The notes beneath the pieces are model-generated. The model did not search any database and was not told the DNA's origin. It was given only the letters and a program-made list of their open reading frames with translations. Shown piece by piece: positions 1-7,867 of a stretch of DNA of 64,000 nt. Both the position numbers and the translations under genes were made by a program. Origin of the DNA: an uncultured Coriobacteriaceae bacterium (GTDB taxonomy: Bacteria; Actinomycetota; Coriobacteriia; Coriobacteriales; Atopobiaceae); the NCBI GenBank assembly GCA_902791035.1, contig CADAUA010000002.1, positions 167,101 to 231,100 of the forward strand, read 5' to 3'. The stretch's first letter is position 1. Each line of letters starts with the position of its first letter.

Positions 1-2
1 TC

Positions 3-2324
3 CTCGAGGGCCGCACCAGCCACGCCTACCTCTTCTGTGGCCCGCGCGGCACCGGCAAGACCACCATGGCGCGCCTGCTGGCCAAGGCCCTCATGTGCGA
101 GTCCGGCCCCGGCAAGCTCCCCGACGGCACCTGCGAGCAATGCCGCCTGATCGCCGCCGGCGAGCATCCCGACGTCATAGAGCTCGACGCTGCCTCCCGC
201 ACCGGCGTGGACGACGTACGCGAGCAGATCATCAGCCGCGTCAACTACGCCCCCGTCCGAGGCCGTTGCAAGGTCTATATCATCGACGAGGTCCACATGC
301 TGAGCCAGGCCGCTTTCAACAGCCTGCTCAAGACCCTCGAGGAGCCGCCGGCGGGCGTGACCTTCGTCATGTGCACGACCGACCCGCAGAAGGTCCTCCC
401 CACCATCCTCAGCCGCGTCCAGCGCTTCGACTTCCACGCCATCGCGCCGGAGGAGATGCGCGACCACCTGGCCTACGTGTGCGACCAGGAGGGTTTCTCC
501 TACGAGCCGGGGGCCCTCGACCTGGTGGTCCGCCACGCCCGCGGCGGCATGCGCGATGCCCTGACCTCCCTCGAGCAGCTGGCCACCTTTGGCATGGGCA
601 AGGTCACGGTCAAGGTGGCGCAGGACTTCCTAGGCGAGGCGTCCGGCCTCATGCTCGGCGAGGTCACGCGCGCCATGGCAGGTCGCGACGTGGTCACGCT
701 CTTCGACGAGGTCGCCTCGCTCGTGGACGCCGGCCGCGACCTGCTGCAGTTTGCCCGTGAGCTCGCCGCCCACGTTCGCGACGTCTACGTGGTGGCCGTG
801 GCGGGCGCAAGCGAGAAGGTCGTGTCGGTCACGGGCGACGAGCTGGAGGCTCTGCGCCAGGAGGCCGCGGCCTTCGGCTCCGCCGACCGGCTCGCGCGGG
901 TGCTTGCCCTTCTTGGCGATGCCTGCAACGACATGCGCACGGCCGCGAACCAGCGCCTGGTGCTCGAGGTGGCCTTCACCAAGGCCGCGCGTCCCGAGAC
1001 CGACCTGACGCTCGAGGCCCTTGCCGAGCGCGTGGTCGAGCTCGAGCATGCGGTGGCCGTGCTCGCAAGTGGCGCGGCCGTGGCAACGCCGCCGATGCCA
1101 ACAAGGACTACGACGCCACTGCCGCAGCCGGTTACGCCTGCCCTACAGGTCGCGACAAGGCCCATGCCGCAGCCGGCGCCCGCGTCACATGCCCAGCCGG
1201 CGCCGCGGCCGGTCGCAGCCCCGCAGGCTCCGACTGCCCCACGGCGCCCCGCCGCGGTGGCCGCGGCCCCGCAGCCAGCACCGGTGGCACCTAGGCCCAC
1301 CGCGCCACGGCCGGCCGCGCAGTCCCAACCCGTGGTTCAGCCCCAGCCGGCGCCGTACCCCCAGTCTGCGGCCCAGCCGATGTCCGACGGCAACCTCCAG
1401 CGCGCGTGGAAGCGCGTGGTGGAGCAGCTCGTGGCCAAGGACCCGTCCAAGGGCGCCCTGCTCCTGAGCTCGACGCCGGTCTCCGACGATGGCAAGAAGG
1501 TCCTCGTGTCGCTTCCCAAGGGGTCCCGTTTTGCAGCGAAGATGCTGGAGCGTGCAGACGTGCGCGAGTTCATGCGGCCCGTGATCGAGCAGGCCCTGGG
1601 CCGGCGCGAGGTCCTCTTCGTGGAGTCGAGCATGGCAGCGACTGCGATATCCAGGGCTGATCGCGCGGCTGGGCGGCCGGCCGTCGCAGCTCCGCGGACA
1701 AGTGCTGTGCCCGCCCCGCGGCCCGCGCCCGCGCCCACGCCAGCACCGGCACCCGCCCCGCGGCCCGCGCCTGTACCCGCGTCAGCCCCGAGGCCCGCAC
1801 CTGCCCCGAAGCCTGCGCCTGCACCCGCACCGGCACCCGTGCCCGCACCGGCACCCGCGCCCGTGCCCGCACCGGCACCCGCGCCCGTGCCCGACGACTT
1901 CGTGCCCTATGACGACCTGGCGGCAGCTCCGTTCGCGGAGGACGTGGAGGACGCGCCCTTCGCGTCGGCCTTCTCGGCGCCGGCCGCACCCCCGCGTGAC
2001 AGCAACTCCGACCCCGGTGGCACCGACCCCGGTGGCGCCGCGGCCCCGCGTGACACGGGACCCGACCCCACGGCACCCACGGCACCTCCGGCCCCGGCGG
2101 CTCCCGCGGCAGCCCCGGCGGGGCTCACGCCGGAGTTCGCCGACCTGGCCGCCATGCTCCAGGACGCCTTTGGCGCGCCGGTGTCGCTGAGTGTGGAACC
2201 TGCGGATGATGAGTCGGCCGAGGTGGACGATGCCGACTCGACGGACGATACTGGAGAGACCGAAGAGAGCGAGTTCGTCGACGAGCCCGTCGACGACTAC
2301 GACGACGACCCTGACGAGGCCTAG
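3..2324 (+). CDS. dnaX: DNA polymerase III subunit gamma/tau, 5' end outside window
   Basis: This is the clamp-loader ATPase subunit of the replicative polymerase. The reading frame is already open at base 3, so the true start lies to the left; about 773 residues are present. The first residues carry the P-loop GPRGTGKT (bases 39-62), then a Cys cluster (CESGPGKLPDGTCEQC) typical of the DnaX zinc site, the Walker B stretch IIDEVHML and SRVQRFDF. After the AAA+ and collar regions (to about base 1080) there are two long Pro/Ala linkers (about 1085-1380 and 1690-1890) with a folded tau-like segment between them, then a very acidic C-terminus. Such low-complexity linkers are common in actinobacterial DnaX. 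ybaB and recR follow in the usual dnaX-ybaB-recR order. Confidence 0.95.
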   Translation, partial: LEGRTSHAYLFCGPRGTGKTTMARLLAKALMCESGPGKLPDGTCEQCRLIAAGEHPDVIELDAASRTGVDDVREQIISRVNYAPVRGRCKVYIIDEVHMLSQAAFNSLLKTLEEPPAGVTFVMCTTDPQKVLPTILSRVQRFDFHAIAPEEMRDHLAYVCDQEGFSYEPGALDLVVRHARGGMRDALTSLEQLATFGMGKVTVKVAQDFLGEASGLMLGEVTRAMAGRDVVTLFDEVASLVDAGRDLLQFARELAAHVRDVYVVAVAGASEKVVSVTGDELEALRQEAAAFGSADRLARVLALLGDACNDMRTAANQRLVLEVAFTKAARPETDLTLEALAERVVELEHAVAVLASGAAVATPPMPTRTTTPLPQPVTPALQVATRPMPQPAPASHAQPAPRPVAAPQAPTAPRRPAAVAAAPQPAPVAPRPTAPRPAAQSQPVVQPQPAPYPQSAAQPMSDGNLQRAWKRVVEQLVAKDPSKGALLLSSTPVSDDGKKVLVSLPKGSRFAAKMLERADVREFMRPVIEQALGRREVLFVESSMAATAISRADRAAGRPAVAAPRTSAVPAPRPAPAPTPAPAPAPRPAPVPASAPRPAPAPKPAPAPAPAPVPAPAPAPVPAPAPAPVPDDFVPYDDLAAAPFAEDVEDAPFASAFSAPAAPPRDSNSDPGGTDPGGAAAPRDTGPDPTAPTAPPAPAAPAAAPAGLTPEFADLAAMLQDAFGAPVSLSVEPADDESAEVDDADSTDDTGETEESEFVDEPVDDYDDDPDEA

Positions 2325-2346
2325 CCCCGTCTTGAGAGGAGCACTT

Positions 2347-2691
2347 GTGTCCAGGGGACCCCGCTACGGCAATATGGGTGGCATGAACCGCAACCAGATG
2401 ATGGCCCAGGCCCGCAAGATGCAGGAGCAACTGCTGGCGGCGCAGCAGGAGGCCTCGCAGACCGAGGTGAGCGCCTCGGCCGGCGGTGGTGCCGTCAAGG
2501 TGACCGCCTCGGGCGACATGCGCCTCACGTCGCTGGAGATCGACCCCCAGGCCCTGGACCCCGACGACGCCGAGATGCTGCAGGACATGATCATGGCCGC
2601 TGTCAACGACGCGCTGGACTCCGCCGAGAAGGCCGCGAACGACAAGCTCAGCGCCGTTACGGGTGGCCTCAACATCCCGGGCCTCTTCTAG
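2347..2691 (+). CDS. ybaB: YbaB/EbfC family nucleoid-associated protein
   Basis: A small DNA-binding protein of the YbaB/EbfC family (dimeric, nucleoid-associated), 114 residues. The Met-rich start (NMGGMNRNQMMAQARKMQEQ) and the later VTASGDMRLTSLEIDP and GGLNIPGL segments are typical. I chose the GTG at 2347 because AGGAG (2337-2341) precedes it at good spacing. The frame stays open further upstream, but that part only reads through the dnaX 3' end. ATG codons at 2374 and 2383 are alternative starts. It lies 22 bases after dnaX and 2 bases before recR, so it is almost certainly co-transcribed with both. Confidence 0.93.
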   Translation: MSRGPRYGNMGGMNRNQMMAQARKMQEQLLAAQQEASQTEVSASAGGGAVKVTASGDMRLTSLEIDPQALDPDDAEMLQDMIMAAVNDALDSAEKAANDKLSAVTGGLNIPGLF

Positions 2692-2693
2692 GG

Positions 2694-3305
2694 ATGGACA
2701 TGACCCCCACAGACGGGCGCGCGCTCAGGCGCCTGCTCGACGAGCTGGGTCGTCTGCCCGGCATAGGCCCCAAGTCCGCGCAGCGCATCGCCTACTACCT
2801 GCTTGAGGCCGACGCGGAGCAGTCGCGCCGCCTGGCCGACGCGATTCTGGAGGTCAAGCGGCAGGTGCACTTCTGCCCGGTGTGCTTCAACTATGCCACG
2901 CGCGACGTGTGCGACGTGTGCTCCGATGCCTCGCGCGACCAGACGACCATCTGCGTGGTCTCCGAGCCGCGCGACGTGACGGCCATCGAGCGGACGGGCA
3001 GCTACCACGGCCTCTACCACGTGCTGGGTGGCGTGATCAGCCCCATGGACAAGGTCGGGCCGGACCAGCTCCACGTCAAGGAGCTCCTGCAGCGGCTGGC
3101 GTCCGGTGAGGTGCAGGAGGTCATCCTGGCCACCAACCCCGACGTGGAGGGCGAGACCACGGCCACCTATCTCTCGCGGATCATCCGGCCCCTGGGGGTG
3201 CGGGTGTCGCGCCTGGCGAGCGGCCTGCCGGTGGGCGGCGACCTGGAGTATGCCGACGAGGTCACCTTGGGACGCGCGATCGAGGCGCGCCGGGAAGTGG
3301 AGTAG
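2694..3305 (+). CDS. recR: Recombination mediator protein RecR
   Basis: RecR acts with RecO and RecF to load RecA at gaps. The 203-residue protein is full length: a helix-hairpin-helix (LGRLPGIGPKSAQRIAYYLL, residues about 16-35), a four-Cys zinc finger (CPVCFNYATRDVCDVC), a Toprim domain (ICVVSEPRDV and ATNPDVEGETTATYL) and a C-terminal Walker-like tail. The start is ATG 2694 or ATG 2700; the spacing is too tight to choose with certainty. It is the third gene of the dnaX-ybaB-recR operon. Confidence 0.96.
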   Translation: MDMTPTDGRALRRLLDELGRLPGIGPKSAQRIAYYLLEADAEQSRRLADAILEVKRQVHFCPVCFNYATRDVCDVCSDASRDQTTICVVSEPRDVTAIERTGSYHGLYHVLGGVISPMDKVGPDQLHVKELLQRLASGEVQEVILATNPDVEGETTATYLSRIIRPLGVRVSRLASGLPVGGDLEYADEVTLGRAIEARREVE

Positions 3306-3323
3306 TTGGGAAGGAGCCATACC

Positions 3324-4244
3324 ATGGCAAACGATAATCGCAGGCAGGGGTCGGAGAGGCGACAGGCGCACGCGCGCCACGCGACCTCGGCGACCCCGCG
3401 CGAGGACCGGCGGGTGGTCGGGAGCGCCCGGCCTGCAAGCGCACGTTCGGCCGGTACCCAGCGCGACACCGCGCGCAGGGCGGCCTCGGGATCTCACCTT
3501 CGCCCGGCGGACGGCACCCAGCTGCGCACGACCGACGCCGACGGCCTCACGCCCTTGGCCAGCGACGTGCGCGAAGAGGACATCGAGACGCTCCGCTCGG
3601 GTCAGGGTGCCCGCCTGACCACGCGCAACAACGCCTCCGAGGCGGCGGACCGTGCCCGCGAGCAGGCCCGCAGGCGTTCGGCCCACTCCCGCGGCACCTC
3701 GCGCGACCGCGACAAGGTCAAGGTGACCGGGCGCTCCGTCGCCCTTATCGCCGTGGCGGTCCTGCTCCTGGCCCTCGTGGCCTTCGTGGTGGCGCAGTGC
3801 GACAAGTCCGCGGCCGCCCCCGAGCCCGCTCCGGAGGAGCAGCAGACCGACCAGCAGCCCGTCGAGGACGCCCAGCAGCAGGCCACCACGGAGGACGCCG
3901 TGACCTACCAGGGCGTGACCTTCTCGCTGGAGCAGGCCTCCGACGGCACCTACGTGGTCATGGCCGATGACGGTGCCAACGCCAAGTCCGAGGTCTTTGG
4001 CGTGAGCGGCACGCCCGTGGCCCTCATGATGTACAACGGCACGATCGTGGTACCCGAGAACACCTCCGACGGCTGGGACGTGGTGGCCTACATGCTGGGG
4101 AGCGACGCCCTTCCCACGCTGGTGGTGGGCTCCGACGGCAACCCGGTGGGTGGCTCGGGCCAGATCCAGAGCGCGACGCTCGACGGCTCGACCATCCACG
4201 TGACGGACTCCGCGGGTGCGACCGTGGACGTGGCGCTGGAGTAG
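3324..4244 (+). CDS. Single-span membrane protein with acidic linker, function unknown
   Basis: I do not recognise a named family. The start at ATG 3324 is set by AAGGAG (3311-3316); a TTG at 3306 abuts the recR stop but has no ribosome site. The 306-residue product has an Arg-rich N-terminus of about 135 residues, one hydrophobic span (VALIAVAVLLLALVAFVVAQ, about 140-160), a Glu/Gln/Pro linker, and a C-terminal domain of about 110 residues rich in Val, Thr, Gly and Asp, presumably beta-stranded and outside the cell. No signal peptidase site is evident, so the span is probably an anchor (cytoplasmic N-terminus, exposed C-terminus). It lies 18 bases after recR and may share that transcript. 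Confidence 0.8.
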   Translation: MANDNRRQGSERRQAHARHATSATPREDRRVVGSARPASARSAGTQRDTARRAASGSHLRPADGTQLRTTDADGLTPLASDVREEDIETLRSGQGARLTTRNNASEAADRAREQARRRSAHSRGTSRDRDKVKVTGRSVALIAVAVLLLALVAFVVAQCDKSAAAPEPAPEEQQTDQQPVEDAQQQATTEDAVTYQGVTFSLEQASDGTYVVMADDGANAKSEVFGVSGTPVALMMYNGTIVVPENTSDGWDVVAYMLGSDALPTLVVGSDGNPVGGSGQIQSATLDGSTIHVTDSAGATVDVALE

Positions 4245-4316
4245 AGGTGCCGCAGGTGGGCCGGGGCTCGCGGGTCGAGGGACGCCGGCTCACGCAAAAA
4301 AATCTCGGATTCCCGC

Positions 4317-4345
4317 TAGACATGGCGCCAGAGGTATGTAAGAAT
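4317..4345 (+). promoter_or_regulatory. Probable promoter of tRNA-Asp
   Basis: TAGACA (4317-4322) and AAGAAT (4340-4345) are separated by 17 bases. The predicted transcription start, near 4352, is about 13 bases before the tRNA. Confidence 0.45.
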
Positions 4346-4364
4346 AACTTCCGCACCAACGCAC

Positions 4365-4441
<77 letters not shown>

Positions 4442-4452
4442 TTGATTGCACG

Positions 4453-4478
4453 AGGGCCCTCTTCGGAGGGCCCTTTTC
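4453..4478 (+). terminator. Intrinsic terminator after tRNA-Asp
   Basis: GGGCCCTC (4454-4461), loop TTCG and GAGGGCCC (4466-4473) are followed by TTTTC. This is a classical rho-independent terminator. Confidence 0.9.
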
Positions 4479-4718
4479 GTTATCGCTGGCTTGGCTTCGC
4501 CAGGCTGACCGCCCGTCCCACAGGCGGATTGCTTGCCGCGGATTTCCTGCCGTTCGGCGATGCCAAGCGCGATTCTGCACCGCTTGTGGCATGACCAGAA
4601 CCAATTGCCACAGACGGGCACCTAATTGAGCGCGCCGTATGGGTACTATGACTATGAGAAGGCCTGTGGTCCCTGTGGGACCAGGGCCCGTCCTGTCCGG
4701 CCGTCCCGGGAGCGCAGC

Positions 4719-5405
4719 TTGGAGCAGCAAGTCAAAAGGATTGCGGTCTTCGACCTCGACGGAACGTCGCTGAGGGGCCAGTCTGGCGCGCTCTTCTCGG
4801 TGTACCTGTGGAAGCGCGGGCTCGTGAGCCCACGGCGCACGCTTGCCCTTACCGCCTGGGCCGCCAAGTACAAGCTGCACCTGCTGCACGACCAGAACCG
4901 GTCCCGCGAGCTCGTCTTCGGCGCGCTCAAGGGCATGACGGCAAGCCAGATAGAACAGGTGATGGACGACTTCTGCGACGAGGTGATAATCCCTCGCATC
5001 CGCCCTGCGGCGGTGCGCGAGGTGGCCCGCCTCAAGGCCCAGGGCGTGGTCACGGTGCTCGTGTCTGCCACGTTCGAGCGGATAGCCGAGAGGTCCGCGC
5101 GGGTGCTGGGCGTGGACGGTTGGGTGGCCACGAAGATGGAGAAGGACGCGGCCGGCAACTACACGGGCCGCGTGGAGGGTGAGGTTACCGCCGGCCCCGG
5201 CAAGATACGCGCCACCGCTCGCTGGTGCGACGAGCACCTGGGGCCGGGGCAGTGGGAGATCGCCTACGCCTACGGCGACCATTACACCGACCAGGAGCTC
5301 CTGGCCCTGGCCGAGACCGCCTGCGCGGTGTGTCCCACGAGGACCCTGCGGCGCATGGCGAATCGGGCCGGCTGGGCGATCCTGGACTGGGACCACAAGG
5401 ACTAG
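4719..5405 (+). CDS. HAD-IB family phosphatase (SerB-like)
   Basis: A haloacid-dehalogenase hydrolase of subfamily IB (phosphoserine phosphatase-like). Motif I is VFDLDGTSL near the N-terminus, motif II is VLVSATFERIAERSA, and motif IV is YGDHYTDQELL, in place of the usual GDSxxDxxLL. The substrate cannot be told from sequence. The TTG at 4719 is preferred because GGGAG (4708-4712) precedes it, giving 228 residues. The frame is open back to a TTG at 4626, but the extra 31 residues look unlike a domain and lack a ribosome site. It stands alone between the tRNA-Asp terminator and the Rrf2 gene. Confidence 0.85.
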   Translation: MEQQVKRIAVFDLDGTSLRGQSGALFSVYLWKRGLVSPRRTLALTAWAAKYKLHLLHDQNRSRELVFGALKGMTASQIEQVMDDFCDEVIIPRIRPAAVREVARLKAQGVVTVLVSATFERIAERSARVLGVDGWVATKMEKDAAGNYTGRVEGEVTAGPGKIRATARWCDEHLGPGQWEIAYAYGDHYTDQELLALAETACAVCPTRTLRRMANRAGWAILDWDHKD

Positions 5406-5476
5406 CGCTGTCGCCTGGGCGCCCGCGCGAGGGTCTTGTCCGACGCGGGAGAGCCACCGCGCGAGAGGAGGACGGG

Positions 5477-6016
5477 ATGGAGATATCGAGGAAGACCGAC
5501 TATGCGCTGAGGATGCTCGCGACCCTGGTGAGGAACCCGGGGTCCGTCGTGTCGGTGCGCGCCGCGGCTGCCGAGAACAACGTGCCCTACTCCTTCGCGC
5601 GCTCGATCCAGCACGACCTGGCCCTGGCGGGGCTCGTGGAGAGCACGCGCGGTGCCGCAGGCGGCATGCGGCTGGCCGTGGACCCCAAGGAGACCTCGCT
5701 CCTCACGCTCGTGGAGGCTGTCCAGGGGCCGGTCTACATAGCCACCTGCGACTACGCAGGCGAGGGCGGGGCGCCCTGTCCCTTTATGGCGGAGTGCCAC
5801 TTCAACCCGGTGTGGTGCAACGCGGAGCTGATGCTGAGGGACTACTTCAACTCGGTGACCCTCCACGACGTGGTGGTGGACAACAAGATGCCCCAGTTCC
5901 GGGGCACGTTCGACCTGGTGGCGGCCCGGCGAGCCCATGCGGCCGCGCCTGCGGGCGAGAAGGCCGCGGCTCCCGGGCCCGGCGGTCAGGACCCGGAGGC
6001 TGCCGCCAGTGCCTAG
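5477..6016 (+). CDS. Rrf2 family transcriptional regulator, Fe-S type
   Basis: A 179-residue Rrf2/IscR-type regulator. The N-terminal winged helix (MEISRKTDYALRML, then SFARSIQHDLALAGLVESTR) is typical. Four cysteines at about 91, 101, 107 and 114 (CDYAGEGGAPC, CPFMAEC, CHFNPVWC) lie where Rrf2 proteins bind an iron-sulfur cluster, so a redox or Fe-S sensing role is likely. The tail after residue 155 is Ala/Pro-rich. ATG 5477 has AGGAGG (5466-5471) in front. Its stop overlaps the start of the MutY-like gene, so the two are translationally coupled; rubrerythrin follows and may be in its regulon. Confidence 0.92.
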   Translation: MEISRKTDYALRMLATLVRNPGSVVSVRAAAAENNVPYSFARSIQHDLALAGLVESTRGAAGGMRLAVDPKETSLLTLVEAVQGPVYIATCDYAGEGGAPCPFMAECHFNPVWCNAELMLRDYFNSVTLHDVVVDNKMPQFRGTFDLVAARRAHAAAPAGEKAAAPGPGGQDPEAAASA

Positions 6017-6896
6017 GGGTACGGACGCGCTCCCCGAGGGGCTGGACTCGGCGGGGCTTCTCGCCTTCCGCTCGCGGGTGCTGGAACTGGGTCGTGGGCT
6101 CTACCGAGACCTTCCTTGGCGGCGCACGCGCGACCCCTATGCGGTGTGGGTCTCCGAGGTGATGCTCCAGCAGACGCAGGTCGCGCGGGTGGATGGTCGC
6201 TGGCAGCGGTGGTTGGAGCGCTTCCCCACGCCGGGGGCGCTCGCCCAAGCGCCGGCGGTAGAGGTGCTGCGGGAGTGGCAGGGCATGGGCTACAACCGCC
6301 GGGCTCTGGCCCTGCAGCGAGCAGCGCAGGAGGTCGTGCGGCTGGGCGGCATGCCCCGGGACGAGCGGGAGCTCAGGGCTCTGCCGGGCGTAGGGCCGGC
6401 CACGGCGGCGGGCATCCGCGCCTTTGCCTTTGACCTGCCGGGTGTGTACCTGGAGACCAACGTTCGCACCGTCCTTCTCCACGAGCTCTTTCCTGGCGAG
6501 GAGGGCGTGCCGGACGCGCGGCTGGTGCCCGTGCTGCGCGAGGCGTGCCCCGCGGACGCGAGCGACCCCGCGTGCGACCCCCGCGCCTGGTACTATGCGC
6601 TGCTCGACTATGGCGCGGAGCTCAAGCGGACCCTTCCCAACCCGTCGCGGCGGTCGAGGGCGCACGTGCGGCAGTCGCGATTCGAGGGGTCGCACCGCCA
6701 GAAGCGCGCCGAGGTCCTGCGGGCGGTGCTGGCGGAGCCGGCAGGCGTCTCAGCGGCAGAAGCCGCCCGTGCGGTGAGCGAGGTGGAGGAGGCAGCCGGA
6801 CGGCCGGCCCTGGGTGCGCCGGAGGTCGCGGAGATCCTGGCCGAGCTGGCGGCGGAAGGATTTTGTTATTGCACAAATAACATTTGGCGGGCGTGA
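6009..6896 (+). CDS. mutY: MutY-like A/G-specific adenine glycosylase lacking an Fe-S cluster
   Basis: A HhH-GPD base-excision glycosylase. The MutY signatures are present: LPWRRTRDPYAVWVSEVMLQ with catalytic Glu, QTQV, the hairpin LRALPGVGPATAAGIRAF, and ETNVRTVL where the catalytic Asp region sits (usually LDGNVxRV). The C-terminal four-Cys Fe-S motif of classical MutY is absent and the protein is short (295 residues). I recall a compact group of glycosylases with ETN in this position, so this is probably a family variant and not a damaged copy. GTG 6009 is chosen because GGAGG (5995-5999) is well spaced; it overlaps the Rrf2 stop by 8 bases. Confidence 0.85.
   Translation: MPRGTDALPEGLDSAGLLAFRSRVLELGRGLYRDLPWRRTRDPYAVWVSEVMLQQTQVARVDGRWQRWLERFPTPGALAQAPAVEVLREWQGMGYNRRALALQRAAQEVVRLGGMPRDERELRALPGVGPATAAGIRAFAFDLPGVYLETNVRTVLLHELFPGEEGVPDARLVPVLREACPADASDPACDPRAWYYALLDYGAELKRTLPNPSRRSRAHVRQSRFEGSHRQKRAEVLRAVLAEPAGVSAAEAARAVSEVEEAAGRPALGAPEVAEILAELAAEGFCYCTNNIWRA
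6865..6881. promoter_or_regulatory. Perfect dyad upstream of rubrerythrin, candidate operator
   Basis: GTTATTGCACAAATAAC is a perfect inverted repeat (6-bp arms, 5-base centre), AT-rich in a GC-rich background and inside the last codons of the MutY-like gene. It lies about 40 bases upstream of the rubrerythrin -10 element. Its TTAT...ATAA layout resembles peroxide- or iron-responsive Fur/PerR-type boxes, but the Rrf2 protein upstream is another candidate binder. Confidence 0.45.
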
Positions 6897-6897
6897 G

Positions 6898-6925
6898 GTT
6901 TTGCGAGCCGCCGCGTGGGTATACT
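6898..6925 (+). promoter_or_regulatory. Probable rubrerythrin promoter
   Basis: TATACT (6920-6925) is a near-consensus -10. GTTTTG (6898-6903) lies 16 bases upstream as a weak -35; TTGCGA (6901-6906) would be too close at 13. The untranslated leader would be about 65 bases. Confidence 0.5.
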
Positions 6926-6998
6926 AGGACTCAGACCGGATAGGGCCGGTTGTGGCCGTACGTTGTTTTTCCCGCGAGGGAAGAGAGAGGAGCGCGTC

Positions 6999-7544
6999 AT
7001 GGCAGTCGATTTTGAGAACTCCGAGACCAAGAAGAACCTCGAGGCCGCCTTTGCCGGCGAGTCCCAGGCCTCCCGCAAGTATGCCTACTACGCCAGCAAG
7101 GCCAAGAAGGAGGGCTACGTCCAGATCTCCGACATCTTCACCGAGACCTCTGGCAACGAGTCCGAGCACGCCAAGCTCTGGTTCAAGTACCTCCACGGCG
7201 GCGACGTGCCCGACACCCTGACCAACATCAAGGATGCCGCGGCTGGCGAGAACTACGAGTGGACCACCATGTACAAGGACTTCGCCGAGAAGGCCGACGA
7301 GGAGGGCTTCAAGGAGATCGCCGCCAAGTTCCGCATGGTCGGCGCCATCGAGAAGCACCACGAGGAGCGCTACAACAAGCTGGCCGAGCGCGTGGAGAAG
7401 GGCGAGGTCTTCGAGCGCGAGGGCGTCAAGGTGTGGAAGTGCATCAACTGCGGCCACCTGCACGTCGGCCCCACCGCCCCCAAGGTGTGCCCCGTGTGCA
7501 ACCACCCGCAGAGCTACTTCGAGGAGCAGGCGCTCAACTACTAG
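6999..7544 (+). CDS. rbr: Rubrerythrin
   Basis: A peroxide-reducing non-haem iron protein of anaerobes, 181 residues. It has an N-terminal four-helix diiron domain ([43 protein letters not shown]) and a C-terminal rubredoxin domain with two CxxC pairs ([10 protein letters not shown] and [10 protein letters not shown]). ATG 6999 has GAGAGGAG (about 6985-6992) upstream. The gene has its own promoter and terminator, and the dyad at 6865-6881 may control it. Confidence 0.97.
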   Translation: MAVDFENSETKKNLEAAFAGESQASRKYAYYASKAKKEGYVQISDIFTETSGNESEHAKLWFKYLHGGDVPDTLTNIKDAAAGENYEWTTMYKDFAEKADEEGFKEIAAKFRMVGAIEKHHEERYNKLAERVEKGEVFEREGVKVWKCINCGHLHVGPTAPKVCPVCNHPQSYFEEQALNY

Positions 7545-7581
7545 CTGCCGCCTGACTGGTTGCCTTGCGTGACCGATTGAT

Positions 7582-7619
7582 GGGCCCGGGACGTGGCAAG
7601 CGTCCCGGGCCCGTTTGTG
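7582..7619 (+). terminator. GC-rich terminator after rubrerythrin
   Basis: GGGCCCGGGACG (7582-7593) pairs perfectly with CGTCCCGGGCCC (7601-7612) around a 7-base loop, followed by GTTTGTG. The base of the stem merges into the first unit of the 38-bp array. Confidence 0.6.
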
Positions 7620-7790
7620 GCGGGCAAACGTGCACCCGTCACCGCGGCCCGTTTGTGACCCGCAAACGTGCTCCCGCCACCGCGGCCCATTTGTGGCGGG
7701 CAAACGTGCACCCGCCACCGCGGCCCATTTGTGACCCGCAAACGTGCACCCGCCACCGCGGCCCGTTTGTGGCGGGCAAACGTGCTCCGC
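7610..7790. repeat. 38-bp tandem repeat array, copy set 1
   Basis: Five units occur at an exact 38-base period: the (G/A)TTTGTG element starts at 7613, 7651, 7689, 7727 and 7765. Each unit holds an inverted pair of the type CGTTTG-7 bases-CAAACG, followed by TGCNCCCG and a C-rich stretch. The middle base block alternates between GGCGGG and ACCCGC. The array lies between convergent genes and has no coding potential of its own. Its reverse complement recurs at 14581-14769. Confidence 0.9.
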
Positions 7791-7796
7791 CGGCGG

Positions 7797-7838
7797 GCAT
7801 AAGGGCAGGCTTGCCCCGGATAAGGGCAGGCTTGCCCC
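7797..7838. repeat. Two tandem copies of a 21-bp unit
   Basis: The sequence ATAAGGGCAGGCTTGCCCCG occurs twice in a row immediately after the 38-bp array. Each copy contains a small GGGCA...TGCCC hairpin. Together with the array it fills the 320-base gap between rubrerythrin and the sensor kinase. Confidence 0.8.
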
Positions 7839-7867
7839 GCAAACGTGCAGCCGCGCGGCTGCCCGCC

